Program-made: the position numbers and the translations under genes
Assembly: GCA_023702235.1 (NCBI GenBank)
Contig: JAMQCR010000001.1
Span: forward strand, 1,426,001 to 1,490,000
From: Neobacillus pocheonensis
Lineage (GTDB): Bacteria > Bacillota > Bacilli > Bacillales > Cytobacillaceae
Length of the DNA stretch: 64,000 nucleotides
Direction: 5' to 3'
In this document: positions 44,929 to 55,469 of the stretch, in pieces
Layout of the letters: each line of letters starts with the position of its first letter
How positions within the stretch are numbered: the first letter of the stretch is position 1
Notes under the pieces: model-generated
Databases searched by the model: none
Seen by the model: the letters and a program-made list of their open reading frames with translations, nothing else
What the model was told of the DNA's origin: nothing

Positions 44929-46190
44929 ATGAAAAAGAAAACATTAAAATATTCGGTATCGGTTGCCGTTTTAGCCACTATGGTGCAAGCAACCCCTACT
45001 TTTGCAAGTCCAGTATCAGTTACACAAGGACAAATCAATGCAACACAAGGACAAATTGGTAAATTAGAAACAAAGATTCAACAATCAGACAACAAAATTA
45101 TCATAGGAATGGATAAAAGCCAAAAACTAAACGATGATATTAAAGCACAACAAGGACAAATTGAAAAAACAAAGGCTGAAATTGAAAAAGCCAAAAAAGA
45201 CTTTGAAACTCACAAAAAGTTCTATTCTGAACGACTAACAAGCATTCAGGCACAAGGACAACCGCCTATTATCACCTACGGAGAACTTTTGCTTTCGTCT
45301 AAAGACATATCCGAATTTTTAACTCGCTCTACTGCTATTATGCAATTTCTTCAAAGTGACACCGAGTTAATGACTTCTTTAAATGAAAAAGAACAAACAT
45401 TAAAAAATGCAGAGCAACAATTACATAACGAATTAGACAATTTAAAAAAGAGTCAAGATGAATTAGCTTTCGAGCAAAAAAAGATTGAAGCAGATAAACA
45501 AGAAATTGAAAAAGAATTGGCAGATTCGAAAAACACTTTACAACAACAACAGTCTCAACTTGCCCAACAACAAGCACAGCAACTGGCACAACAAAAGGCA
45601 CAACAACAGGCACAGCAACAAGCCCAACAACAGGCACAGCAACAAGCCCAACAACCGGCACAGCAACAAGCCCAACAACCGGCACAGCAACAAGCCCAAC
45701 AACCGGCCAAACAAAAAGCCCAACAACAGACACAACAACCAGCACAACAACCGGCCTACAAAAGTCTTAACCGCAATCTTCAGCAAACAATGCTCCAAAA
45801 TCAACCCCATCAACAAATGGAGCCAATCAAACTAACTCTGAAAAGGCAAATGAGGTCATTGCGACTGCAGAGAAATTTTTGGGCGTTCCTTACGTTTGGG
45901 GTGGGACAACGCCAAACGGATTTGATTGTTCAGGATTAGTTCAATATGTCTATCATTCTATTGGCATTAATCTTCCAAGAGTTGCACAAGACCAACAAAA
46001 TGTTGGAACAAGAATTTCTCCGGATCAAGTACAGAAAGGCGATTTAGTATTTAAAGGAGACCCTGCCTATCATGTCGGCATTTATATTGGAAATGGTGAA
46101 TGGATACAAGCACCGGAAACGGGTGATGTTGTAAAAATTTCTCCTTATAATCCGTCTTCTTTTTCAAGTGCTACAAGTATATTGCGTTAG
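44929..46190 (+). pseudogene. NlpC/P60 peptidoglycan hydrolase, frameshifted
   Basis: A secreted hydrolase: signal peptide (residues 1-26, ending TFA-SP), a CwlO/PcsB-like coiled-coil domain (about 30-200), a Gln/Ala linker coded by 24-bp repeats, then an NlpC/P60 catalytic domain. The last lies in a different frame: EKFLGVPYVWGGTTPNGFDC with the catalytic cysteine, and AYHVGIYIGNGEW with the histidine. One indel between about 45765 and 45860 separates them; the main frame runs on to a stop at 45939. The full product would be about 420 residues. As it stands it yields only the regulatory coil. Confidence 0.85.
45611..45706 (+). repeat. Four tandem 24-bp repeats
   Basis: The unit CACAGCAACAAGCCCAACAA + CCGG occurs four times, the last three identical. 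It codes for AQQQAQQP-type octapeptides in the linker of the hydrolase. The surrounding DNA is the same CAA/GCA pattern without exact register. Copy number is likely to vary. Confidence 0.85.
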
Positions 46191-46343
46191 AGGTGAGCAA
46201 TTTTTTTGAAAGTGCAAACTTTTATAAGGCTATTTTTCTTAAGGGAATTTTAAAATTGTTTAAATATACTAGGTGTAATGTTAAAGAGAAATGGCTAGAC
46301 GAGCCCAGATCCTAGCATTATACTACTTTTTGAGGTGAAGATT

Positions 46344-47527
46344 ATGCAACTTACTGTAGTAAACCCTAAAAATACAAAAGAAGACAAAAAGCTGCCAACA
46401 ATATTTTCAAGAACAAGTCCATTTCAAGCCAAAATTCTAAAAATGTAAATTTAAATGGAGCTAGCTCTAATAAAGAAACGAGGCATATTGAGTTATCATT
46501 AAAAGGATCTAACCTGTCCTATGTCCCTGGTGATTGCCTTGGTATTATCCCTGAGAATGATCCAGAACTAGTGACTTCTCTTCTTGAGGAAATGAAATGG
46601 GATACAGAAATGGCTGTTACTATTAATAAGCAAGGTGATACACTCCCATTAAAGGAAGCGTTAATAACACATTTTGAAATTACGTTATTGACGAAAAAAA
46701 TTGTACAGCAGGCTGCGGAATTAACAGAAAATGAAGAGTTAAAAAAGCTTGTATCGGAAGAAAATATAAATCAATTAAAAGAATATATCGACGGGCGTGA
46801 TTTGCTTGATTTGTTACGTGATTTTGGTCCATGGAAAGCTTCTGCCGTTGAGATTATCTCTTTATTAAGAAAAATGCCGCCACGGCTATATTCAATTGCA
46901 AGTAGCATTACCGCTAATCCTGAGGAAGTGCATCTAACCATCGGTGCTGTGCGCTACACTGCTCGCGGACGCGAACGAAAAGGTGTTTGTTCTGTTTTAT
47001 GTGCTGAACGTCTTCAAGAAGGAGATACGCTTCCAGTATTTATTCAACAAAATAAACACTTTAATCTGCCAGAGTCTCAAGATAAAGATATTATAATGGT
47101 TGGTCCAGGGACAGGCATTGCACCATTCCGTTCCTTTATCCAGGAGCGTGCAGTGAATGAAGCAACAGGTAGATCATGGCTATTTTTTGGAGACCAGCAT
47201 TCATCGTCGGATTTCCTTTATCAAAACGAGTTAGAGAAATATCAAAAAGATGGGGTACTAACAAGATTAGAGGCTGCGTTCTCCCGTGATACGACGCAAA
47301 AAGTATATGTTCAGCATAAAATGCTTGAAAACAGCAAAGAATTGTTTGAATGGCTAGAAAATGGAGCATACTTCTATGTTTGTGGAGATAAGCAATATAT
47401 GGCGAAAGATGTCCACAACATACTAATTAACGTTATTGAAAAAGAAGGTGTGATGACCCGTGAAGCAGCTGAGGCGTATCTAAATGATATGCAAAAGCAA
47501 GGGCGTTACCAACGTGATGTGTATTAA
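46344..47527 (+). pseudogene. cysJ: Sulfite reductase flavoprotein CysJ, internally deleted
   Basis: The FAD/NADPH-binding half of CysJ is intact: RLYSIASSITANPEEVHLTI, GVCSVLCAERL, MVGPGTGIAPFRSFIQER and the C-terminal QGRYQRDVY. The original start seems kept (MQLTVVNPKN after GAGGTGA), but the FMN flavodoxin domain of about 190 residues is missing. A base is also lacking in an A-run near 46443, so the first frame stops there (KILKM) while the next begins NVNLNGASSNKETRHIELS. From an internal start (46571) a 318-residue reductase fragment could be made. cysI is absent. A terminator follows at 47566-47618. Confidence 0.85.
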
Positions 47528-47565
47528 AATTAATCGGTGTTAGTGGCACTGTCGAATTATTTTCA

Positions 47566-47618
47566 AAAAGAGTGACTTTATTCCGCATTTAGCGGTCATA
47601 AGGAGTCACTCTTTTTTT
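47566..47618 (+). terminator. Terminator after cysJ
   Basis: AAAAGAGTGACT pairs with AGTCACTCTTTT across a 26-base loop, then a T-run. Confidence 0.7.
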
Positions 47619-47784
47619 GACAATCTTTTTCGGTATCGGGAGAATTGGGTAGGTTCGTGTAATTGCTATTGTGTTAATAATTGAAGTAAAGGGTAAGGAT
47701 AGTGGAATAAGTATTTACGAAGGGATAAGTAGAGGTTTGTAATTTTTAAATAGTACATTTAATTTTATATAATAGAAAAAAGAG

Positions 47785-48279
47785 GTGATCAGTATACCGG
47801 ACATAATATTATGGGTTATTATTCTTGCATGTTTTATCTTTAGTTTCCTAGGACTCGTTTATCCGATTATTCCTTCGGTTTTGGTGATTTGGGTTGGAGT
47901 CGTATTATATCATTTTGGGATTAATCCAAATAAACTTTCTTGGATTTCGTGGACCATCCTTGTTTTATTGACAATTTTATTATTTTTAGCAGATTATTTA
48001 GTGAATCTTCATTTTGTTGATAAAGCAGGTGGATCAAAATGGGGGATGAGAGCGGCAACAATTGGGTTAATTGTTGGAAGCTTTGTGATTCCGCCTTTTG
48101 GAGTCATTATTGTGCCCTTTGCGTTAGTATTAATTGCTGAAATGATACAAAAGAAAACATTCCAAGAATCCATTAAAGTGGCGTTTGCTACCTTAATTGC
48201 CTTTTTAAGCGGAACGTTTGCAAAAGCAATCATTCAGCTTATTATGATTGGTGTCTTTGTATTTGATGTGATTTTTTAA
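47785..48279 (+). CDS. DUF456 membrane protein (YqgC-like)
   Basis: 164 residues with about five membrane helices; FLGLVYPIIPSVLVIWVGVV, the LADYLVNLHFVDKAGGSKWG loop and GSFVIPPFGVIIVPF are DUF456 hallmarks. Function unknown. The annotated GTG at 47785 overlaps the AGAGGTGA ribosome site; correct spacing falls on an in-frame ATA at 47794, so the start codon may have mutated. It is monocistronic. Confidence 0.78.
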   Translation: MISIPDIILWVIILACFIFSFLGLVYPIIPSVLVIWVGVVLYHFGINPNKLSWISWTILVLLTILLFLADYLVNLHFVDKAGGSKWGMRAATIGLIVGSFVIPPFGVIIVPFALVLIAEMIQKKTFQESIKVAFATLIAFLSGTFAKAIIQLIMIGVFVFDVIF

Positions 48280-48719
48280 GACTTTTTGCACTATAAAAAA
48301 CAAACGTAGCACCCAAGAAGGCCTTCGAGAAGTAGATTATGAAAACCTAAATGTAATAAACAGTTTGATGGAAACCAGCCAATAATAGTAAGGAGGCTTG
48401 ATAATCGACAGTCAATAAAGAAAACTAAAAGCGTATTTTGTATCTCATAGGTATTTGATGAATGAGAAGTGAAAATTTACAAGATGTTTTTTTAAGTAAA
48501 AATTGTTAGAGGTTCAAGCAAGAATAGCAAGGTGATGATTTAGGTCATATTCGATTTACTATTTAGTAACCTTGCAAAAACTTTCAAACAATGCTATTCT
48601 AAAGAAGAATTATTTTTGTTCGGTGTAAAGGATAGTATAAGTACTGACTTTTCGTCTTGAAGATTTGAGCAAGGATAGTAACACAATGTGTGCACAGCAC
48701 ATAACAGGAGGAAATACAA
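48280..48719 (+). promoter_or_regulatory. Gap and long leader of the cold-shock gene
   Basis: The last 120 bases before the gene look like a csp 5' leader (GTAAAGGATAGTATAAGTAC, later GAGCAAGGATAGTAACACAA and a strong AGGAGG), as expected for thermally controlled csp mRNAs. AGCAAGGATAGTA and TGTAAAGGATAGTA are near-repeats. Confidence 0.5.
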
Positions 48720-48920
48720 ATGGAACAAGGTAAAGTGAAATGGTTTAACGCAGAAAAAGGTTTTGGATTCATCGAACGTGAAGCAGGAGACGACGTATTC
48801 GTACATTTCTCAGCTATCCAAAGCGAAGGCTTCAAATCTTTAGACGAAGGTCAAGCAGTTACTTTTGAAGTAGAACAAGGTCAACGTGGACCCCAAGCTA
48901 CTAACGTTCGTAAAGCTTAA
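48720..48920 (+). CDS. CspA-family cold-shock protein
   Basis: A 66-residue OB-fold RNA chaperone with RNP1 (KGFGFIE) and RNP2 (VFVHFSA) motifs and the usual [20 protein letters not shown] end. It binds single-stranded RNA and helps translation in the cold. AGGAGG precedes the ATG, with a long leader. Which of CspB, C or D it corresponds to cannot be told. The ACAGGCTCTA/TAGAGTCTGT hairpin at 48937-48965 ends the transcript. Confidence 0.93.
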   Translation: MEQGKVKWFNAEKGFGFIEREAGDDVFVHFSAIQSEGFKSLDEGQAVTFEVEQGQRGPQATNVRKA

Positions 48921-48936
48921 TTCTATGAACGAATAT

Positions 48937-48968
48937 AGACAGGCTCTAATTTAGAGTCTGTTTTTTAT
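48937..48968 (+). terminator. Terminator of csp
   Basis: A 10-bp stem with one G-U pair, then six T. Confidence 0.8.
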
Positions 48969-49757
48969 TTGTCTAAAACAAAAAACCCCACTCACGAATG
49001 AGTAGGGAACAGGAAACACAAAACAGTAAATCAAATGGTAAAAACAGTGTAACATATAATTTGTGAATCTCCTAATTTATTTGATTGGCAAAAAAATTCT
49101 GCTGGAATATAGCACAGCTTATAATAAAGAATTGAAGTTAGTGGGTTACTTTAAGTAGCCCTTATGCACAACCATGGTTATACTCTAAAATCGTTACCTG
49201 GTATTATCATATTGTTTAAATAGAGAGGGTATACTTTCCAAGCCTATAATCCAGATTTGGATTTTATGGTTAATTTTTGGAAGGACCCTAGGTTATAAAG
49301 GATGGATAAAGTAGCCGATTTTAACTGTTCTTTAGGGGAACGAATCCTTCCTATGTTAGGGTTCAAGTCTTTTACACAGCTACATCCATTCTTTAGGGAG
49401 TAGAAGCCATGCATATGAACAAAAAAGAACAGATTGTTTTACGGGATTAGTCTATCCAAAATCAGAAGGAATTCATCCATCAATTGTTTGGGCTTGAAGC
49501 ATAAGATACGATTCCGCTAGAAAAATATGCGCTTTATTCTCTTTTATTTTATCTTTGCACCAGAACCTATACCTGGGTTCTGGTGCAAAAATATTTAAAT
49601 ACACCACGTGTAGTGTGGAATCAGTTATGATACACCACTGTATATTGTGGTTTCGTAAACTTTAGAACCAGAACCAATAGGCCATACCCCTGTAACCTCT
49701 TTCTGTCCTTGGGCATATAATGGTGTATCCCTTAAGTTTTGGAAAGGAGTGTTATTG
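48969..49757. other. Gap with two strong hairpins
   Basis: CCCCACTC/GAGTAGGG (48984-49006) reads as a minus-strand terminator. TTTGCACCAGAACC pairs perfectly with GGTTCTGGTGCAAA (14 bp, 49554-49589). A TACACCAC-type pair (49600-49655) follows. No gene supported. Confidence 0.45.
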
Positions 49758-50982
49758 TTGAGTGACGTGTCCGTTTCGACGCCTGAGGTAAAAGAACCTT
49801 CGCCGACACGCATTCTCATCACATGCGGACTCGGTACCCTTTTCGACTCCATGGATGTGGCGCTGTTCTCTTACATCCTTGTTTCACTCGGACGGGATTG
49901 GCACCTGAATTCTGGCGAAATGGGTATGCTTGGAAGTTTAGCGTTGCTAGGTATGGCTATTGGTTCTGCGTTCTCAGGATCCCTTGCTGACCGTTTCGGC
50001 CGGCGAACTATGTTTATATGGACGCTTCTGCTCTACAGCATAGCGTCAGGTTTATCTGGACTTGCGGCAACCGCGGGTATTCTGATGCTGTTACGCTTTT
50101 TGACTGGTCTATTAACCTGGAGGTGGTGAACTCCCCGTCTCCACCACCTACGTATTGGAATCCTCAAAAGACGTGAATCGTGGCCGACGTGTGGTGTTCC
50201 TACAGATGTTTTTGGCCTTTGGGTCCTTGATCGCAGCGCTCATTGCATTCTTCGTGATTCCGTCCGTCGGTTGGCGAGCCGCCTTCTTGATTGGCGCTAT
50301 TCCAGCGCTGTACACGATCTACCTGCGAATCGGACTGCCTGAAACACCACGCTACCGTAACTTGCCTAAGCGGCTCACGCTCAGACAGTCGTTCGCTAAG
50401 ACATGGTCAAAAGGTATTAGCCGGCGCTCTACAGTGACATGGACGCTGTGGTTCACTATGAACTACGCGTACTATGGACTGTTCACCTGGTTACCGACCA
50501 TAATGGCGCACAAAGGCTATTCTCTTGTGCACAGCATCGGGTACGTATTGATCATGACCCTTGCACAGGTGCCAGGTTACCTGACAGCAGCTTGGCTGGT
50601 CGAAAAGTGGGGCCGTAAAAAGACACTCGTCATGGCCATCTTTCTGTCTGCTCTCGCGTCCCTAGGCTTTGGATTTGCGACCAGCACAAGCACGTTGATT
50701 CTGTTCGGGTTGTTGATCTCTTACTTCATGTTAGGTTCTTGGGCAGGCACGTATCTATTTACCGTCGAACAGTATCCTACGGCAGTCCGTGCCACCGGAA
50801 TGGGTTGGTCCGCTGGATTCGGGCGTATTGGTGGCGTTTTGGCGCCAACTTTCACTGGGTGGTTGCTTGGGGCAAAGGTTGGTTTTCCTATTATCTTCGG
50901 TATCTTTTTCGCTGTGCTCTTATTGGGGGCATTGATTGTCGGAGTGTTTGGTATAGAGACGAAAGGCAAACAATTGGAGTAA
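49758..50982 (+). pseudogene. MFS metabolite transporter, one frameshift
   Basis: Two frames make one 12-helix transporter of about 408 residues, of the aromatic-acid/metabolite:H+ symporter type (NiaP-like). The first has GTLFDSMDVALFSYI and the loop 2-3 motif GSLADRFGRRTMF; the second begins ESSKDVNRGRRVVFLQMF and ends GIETKGKQLE. Between them GGGELPVSTTYVLESSK is readable in the restored frame, so one indel near 50110-50125 broke it. The probable start is a TTG at 49758, 8 bases after AAAGGAG. It is clearly GC-richer than its surroundings, suggesting recent transfer. Confidence 0.82.
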
Positions 50983-51378
50983 AAGTACGGGGCTGTGTCC
51001 GTCTGTTGTTTTAAGTAAACATCACGTGTCAGCCCACATCTATAATTTGGGGTACAGCCATACCTTTGATGGGCATGTCCTCTGGCCCCAAACTAATCGG
51101 TATCTTGTAGGCAAAAAATAAAAGCGGTATGGATTTTTGGTTTACTACCTATTTATCAGAGTAAATAGATATCATTGTTCTAACTGTAACGAAGTTGGAT
51201 TGTCAACACTTAACTAGACAAAATTTTAAGTAGTTAAACAAGAATTTCTTGAAGATTGAAATCTATTACATGTAGAGAAAAATTCAACTGAAAAACTTTG
51301 TAATACGAAACTAGACCTATTAAAATCCTTTAAAAAAAAGGATTTGGGCTCATAATTAACAATATATGCTGTCCTTCA
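50983..51378. other. Gap without genes
   Basis: AT-rich apart from the first 70 bases; nothing supported. Confidence 0.3.
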
Positions 51379-51645
51379 TTAGGCTATAAGTTCAACCGTT
51401 ACTTTACAACCAAGTACCACTAGTCGTTTAATAGATTGTTTGAGCACTATTTCTTTTTTTCGTTGATCAAAGTAATCTGCACCTAATTCAACATAAAGTT
51501 GTCTCTTGTTTAACAAATGATAAACAATCGTTAAAATTCTAAGTCCAACCGCTACTTCTGCACGTTTTTTTCCAGTACTTTCGTTATTACCTGAAACCAT
51601 CCCTGCCCACGAACAAAGATGGGGGCTTTAGGAAATTGCGAAGCA
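51379..51645 (-). pseudogene. IS110-family transposase remnant
   Basis: Minus-strand C-terminal piece. FPKAP then, after a frameshift in a C-run near 51615, HLCSWAGMVSGNNESTGKKR; about 43 residues after the catalytic-serine region are deleted; then VGLRILTIVYHLLNKRQLYV and ELGADYFDQRKK to the natural stop. It is clearly related to, but not a copy of, the intact IS110 transposase at 23127. Confidence 0.85.
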
Positions 51646-51789
51646 ATGTCTTTTCCTAGAAAGATAAGAAAGTATATAATTTTTCTCTACCACGGTTCTT
51701 GATACTGTGGTATTTTTCATATATGGAGACAAATATTTTAAAACGCATTTTTTTGAAGAAAATCAACACTGGGAAACGTGTCATGAAAA

Positions 51790-51912
51790 GGAAGTATCTC
51801 TTTTAGTGTAGTTAGAGACTTTGACTTAATAGATGATGGAGATCCAACAACTCCACCAATGTTTGCATGTGAAAAATGTATCCTGAATACTATAAAGGAG
51901 CACATGGAATAG
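51790..51912 (+). pseudogene. Short coding-like fragment with CxxC
   Basis: VVRDFDLIDDGDPTTPPMFA then CEKCILNTIKEHME and a stop, open for 40 codons without a start. Looks like the end of a zinc-binding protein. Unassigned. Confidence 0.3.
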
Positions 51913-52017
51913 AGTACAAGATAACGGATATTCGCTAAACAAAAAAGGTCCGGGCGGGTTTTGAGGGCACTGAAAATCTTCTGATTTTCTAGTTAATCAC
52001 ATAAGAAGAGCCGATCT

Positions 52018-52310
52018 TCATTCCGTTTTTTGAAAAAAAGAGTCGGCTTTTTTTGTATCTAGTTCCTGAATTACTCCTTTTAACCCAGGAGATTTATAAT
52101 CCTTTTCAAGTTCAACGTGAATATGGCCATGGCTCCTTGTAATTCCATGCCAGGATGTCGCAACATTGTACCCGTGCCGATGCTTCAGTTTTTTCCGAAT
52201 AAGCTGTGTCACCAATAACCGTGTCAATTTCCATTCCTGCTTTCAAACCAATAAGTGTCTGTAATTGCTTCCCGTCATTATTTTCACCGGTAAGTAGTGG
52301 GAGAATAAAT
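52018..52310 (-). pseudogene. IS1182-type transposase scrap fused to another fragment
   Basis: On the minus strand LLTGENNDGKQLQTL, then GMEIDTVIGDTAYSEKTE, the DDE-region motif of IS1182-type transposases, is readable at about 52190-52310. Beyond it a different frame continues to 52018 (NVATSWHGITRSHGHIHVEL, then KDYKSPGLKGVIQELDTKKA), whose family I do not know; it ends at a terminator-like hairpin. The two look joined by deletion. Confidence 0.5.
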
Positions 52311-52364
52311 TTTTTGAAATGATTGAATAATTTTCTTTGGGGCGGTGAGACACTTTAACGACGG

Positions 52365-53261
52365 ATGTTGAGATGTTTTCCATTATTGGACTTTTTGGGG
52401 CTCCGTTTTAATTTTAGAAAATCTTCAGTTTTAGATACCTATAGCCGCGATCCCGATATTCGCTTACGAGCAGATGCACTCATAGTAAAGGGGAACACAG
52501 CGAAGCAGTTTCTGGAAGCATCGTACCCCTTAGAAAATATTCCTGCACTCGGGGCACTAAAAGAACACATCCAAATGGGTGGATTGGGAGATACGTCATT
52601 ATTAAATTTTCTTATGGCAATAACAAGTGATGGAATCACCCCAACCTTGCCCATTATTGCGCTTAGCCATAGTTCTAAAGAACAAGATCAAACGAGTACC
52701 AAAGGATTTCAAATTGTAGGTATGGCGCTATTTAACAAAGACCTTAAATTGGCGGGGTTCTTAAATATACAGGAAAGTCAAAGCTATCTTTGGATAGTCA
52801 ACCATTTAAAAAAACAGACGATTACGGTAACTGTGCCTCAAGGAAATGGAAATGCCAGTTTACATATGATAAAAATGAACAGCAAAATCATCCCCTTTAT
52901 TCAAGACCACACCATCAAGTATGACATTGTCCTTTCTGGTGAGGGAATCATTCGAGAGAACAATACGAATTTAGATCTTACGCAATCGAAAAATCTTGCT
53001 CTTTTAGAACATGTATTGGAAAAAGGCGAAAAACAAGCTCTACACACCATTGAAAAGGTTCAAGAACAATATGGAACCGATATCTTTGGCTTTGACGAAA
53101 CCATTCATCAAAAATATCCATCCGAATGGAAAGCATTAAAGAAAAATTGGGCCAAACAGTTCCAAAAGGCACAGGTCGCAGTCCATGCAAATCTGACCAT
53201 TCGACGAGTGGGTCTGACTGGACCATCGTTGCAGTTAAAGAAAAATGAAATAATAAAATAA
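52365..53261 (+). pseudogene. GerC-type spore germination lipoprotein, 5'-truncated
   Basis: The conserved part begins near residue 26 (YSRDPDIRLRADALIVKGNT) and runs through GFQIVGMALFNKDLKLAGFL, the C-terminal IRRVGLTGPSL. This is the Ger(x)C family, one of three subunits (A, B, C) of nutrient germinant receptors in the spore inner membrane. The signal peptide, lipobox cysteine and about 70-90 residues of the N-terminal domain are absent; the first 25 codons are unrelated sequence. A remnant gerB follows by 7 bases, giving the order C-B; no gerA is present. Confidence 0.82.
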
Positions 53262-53267
53262 GGAGAT

Positions 53268-54411
53268 ATGAGGATTGTGGCAAAATCAATGAAAATCTCT
53301 GGATCGCAAATCTTTTGGATAATGTTCACATTTGAAGTGGGAAATGCACTTCTTCTGACTTTATCATCTACGATCCGTACTGCAAAACAAGATGCATGGA
53401 TCTCGATGGCGATTGCAGGGCTTGTTGGCATTGCCATTACTTTTCTGGCAACCACACTCAGTTCGCTGTATCCGAACCAAACCATGATTGAATTTTAGTC
53501 AAACCGTTCTTGGTCAATGGCTTGGAAAGCTGATGATGGTTCTTTTTTCCTTCTATGGTACTCGGCAATTGGGGTAATTGTCCGTGAATTTGGTGATTTC
53601 ATTATTACCGCGTTGTTTCATAAGACACCTTTATGGGTTATTGTATTTACCACCATGTTAATGCTCATTTTTATCACATACCAAGGTGGTATAGAAGGCA
53701 TTGGACGCTTAAGTGAAATCGGTGGTCCAATGGTTCTTTTGATGATTACTATCTTAATCATTTTAGACCTTGGCAATATGAATTGGCATTATATGCTTCC
53801 CATTTATCAAGATTCTGGATGGCTCCCGATCCTTAAATGTTCCTTTACCCCCATGGCCTCCTTTTTTGGAGAGTCTGTCATGATGACAATGTTCGTCTTC
53901 TTTATGGAAAAACCGGACCAAGCGTCAACACGGGCGATGTGGGGAATAGGGGTGGCGATTTTCATGGTAGCATCGGAATACTGGTCGTGATTTTCACGTT
54001 CGGCCGAATTTGCCTTCAAGGCTTTTGTATCCGTTTTACGATATGAGTCGGTTCATATCCGTCATGGAATTCATTCAAAATGTGGATATATTGATTGTGA
54101 TTATTTGGTTTTTCAGTATTTTTGTTAAGCTGGCATTATATATGTTTATGGCTTGTTATGGAACGGCACAATGGTTTCACCTAAAGGATTGGCGAAATGT
54201 AATTTGGTTTCTTACTCCTATTTCGTTTGTTATGGCTGTGTCGATTAAAAATATCCAGATATTCGGTCAGTATTATGACAAGTTTTACCTGCTTCCATTT
54301 GTATTTCCCGTCAACATGATTGGGATTCCCTTGCTATTGTTGGTTGTTGGCTGGATTCGAAAAAATATGCATAAATCCAGTACCATCATGTGGTGCTGTT
54401 GTACTTGTTAA
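53268..54411 (+). pseudogene. GerB-type germination permease, several frameshifts
   Basis: The pieces make one Spore_permease-family protein of ten helices: MKISGSQIFWIMFTFEVGNA (53286) to LYPNQTMIEF then a TAG; AIGVIVREFGDFIIT and YQGGIEGIGRLSEIGGPMVL in the next stretch, ending at 53990; and after another shift PFYDMSRFISVMEFIQNVDI to the end near 54411. At least three disruptions. It was the permease subunit of a germinant receptor and would have pumped or sensed a nutrient in the spore inner membrane. Confidence 0.82.
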
Positions 54412-54514
54412 TGGTGAATAACCCTTCCTTAATACCCTTTCGGGTTGTTAATTACACCAAAAACTTCATTTGGACAATGGTTTTCACCAATAAATCTTCA
54501 ATTATTTTGAAGAA

Positions 54515-54781
54515 ATGGTGAAAACGATGAAATTAGATTACTATACGAAAAAATTAACGACAGAGTCATTCCTAAAATTACTACTTTTTGCGCTGCTAGA
54601 AGAAATCGAAAGTCTGCATGCGCTGGGCGATTGCCTATTCGATGACCAACTTCAAAAAGGGATCGACCTTGATTCTATCAGTAATTCTCAGCTGTCTCGG
54701 CGATTAAATGGCATGAACCTAGATTTATTTCAAAGGCTTTTCCTTAATTTAGTCGCACAAATTCATGCCAAAACACACTAA
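54515..54781 (+). pseudogene. IS4-family transposase N-terminal fragment
   Basis: 88 residues match the N-terminal DUF4372-like part of IS4 transposases (LDYYTKKLTTESFLKLLLFA, then NSQLSRRLNGMNLDLFQRLF) and stop before the DDE domain, where the sequence turns AT-rich. It lies immediately after the broken gerB, so its insertion may have removed the rest of the germination operon. Confidence 0.6.
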
Positions 54782-55460
54782 ACAAAACTTGTCATTTAGT
54801 CTGCGTTATTCTGATTTTTTTTAGGGTTTTTTCAGGTTTATTTAATTTAAATGGTTAATCATCAATCAAAAAAGATTCTTTGCCGTTTCATTCTTCACTT
54901 CCAGCCCTTAACATTTCTTCTATATAGAATTAGTCAAAAATTAATTAAAACACTTGTACTCCATTTATGATGAATCAGCAATTATGGGAGAAATTAGGTC
55001 AATGGAATCATTATCACGAAATTTGAATTGTTCTGGACATATGCTGATTTTTAAAAACAACCTTTACTCCTATTGAGATTTACCTATTTGTTTGGCAGAG
55101 TTCGGTCAAGTCATTAGGTGATGACCACCTTTGGGAAATCTCTGAAGCATTAAAGAATGTACTTGAAAATTTAGAAATTAAATACCACTAAAACGTAAGC
55201 GTCTTGAAGTTTTTGCAAGAACTGTTTTTGGAGTCTATTTATACTGCCGAATCATATAAAACATTTCCTTATTTCCTACTGATTCGGCCGTATAATACTT
55301 TAAATATGAAAAAAATAATGAAGATAATAATTTTTAAATCTACTTTTGCGAATGATATTTTATGAGCGACCGGTTTAGCCTATTAAAATGGGTCACTACC
55401 CAAAAGAAAAGTATCCGAAAAAGGAGGAAACGGAAATTGAACAGTCTTAAGTGATCGCAC
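54782..55460. other. Gap with weak coding traces
   Basis: A 33-codon open stretch (SSVKSLGDDHLWEISEALKN, ending near 55190) looks like a protein C-terminus but has no start. Nothing else supported. Confidence 0.3.
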
Positions 55461-55469
55461 AAGTATAGT

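Noticed and set aside
45611..45706. CRISPR-like array
   Set aside because: The 24-bp units are contiguous with no spacers and are in frame within a coding region.
45338..45816. Long minus-strand frames antisense to the hydrolase linker
   Set aside because: They are shadows of the CAA/GCA repeat; no ribosome site, and composition is pure Leu/Val repeat.
52018..52227. Independent 69-residue protein
   Set aside because: Its first third is out-of-frame transposase DNA; only the end looks coding and it lacks a start of its own.
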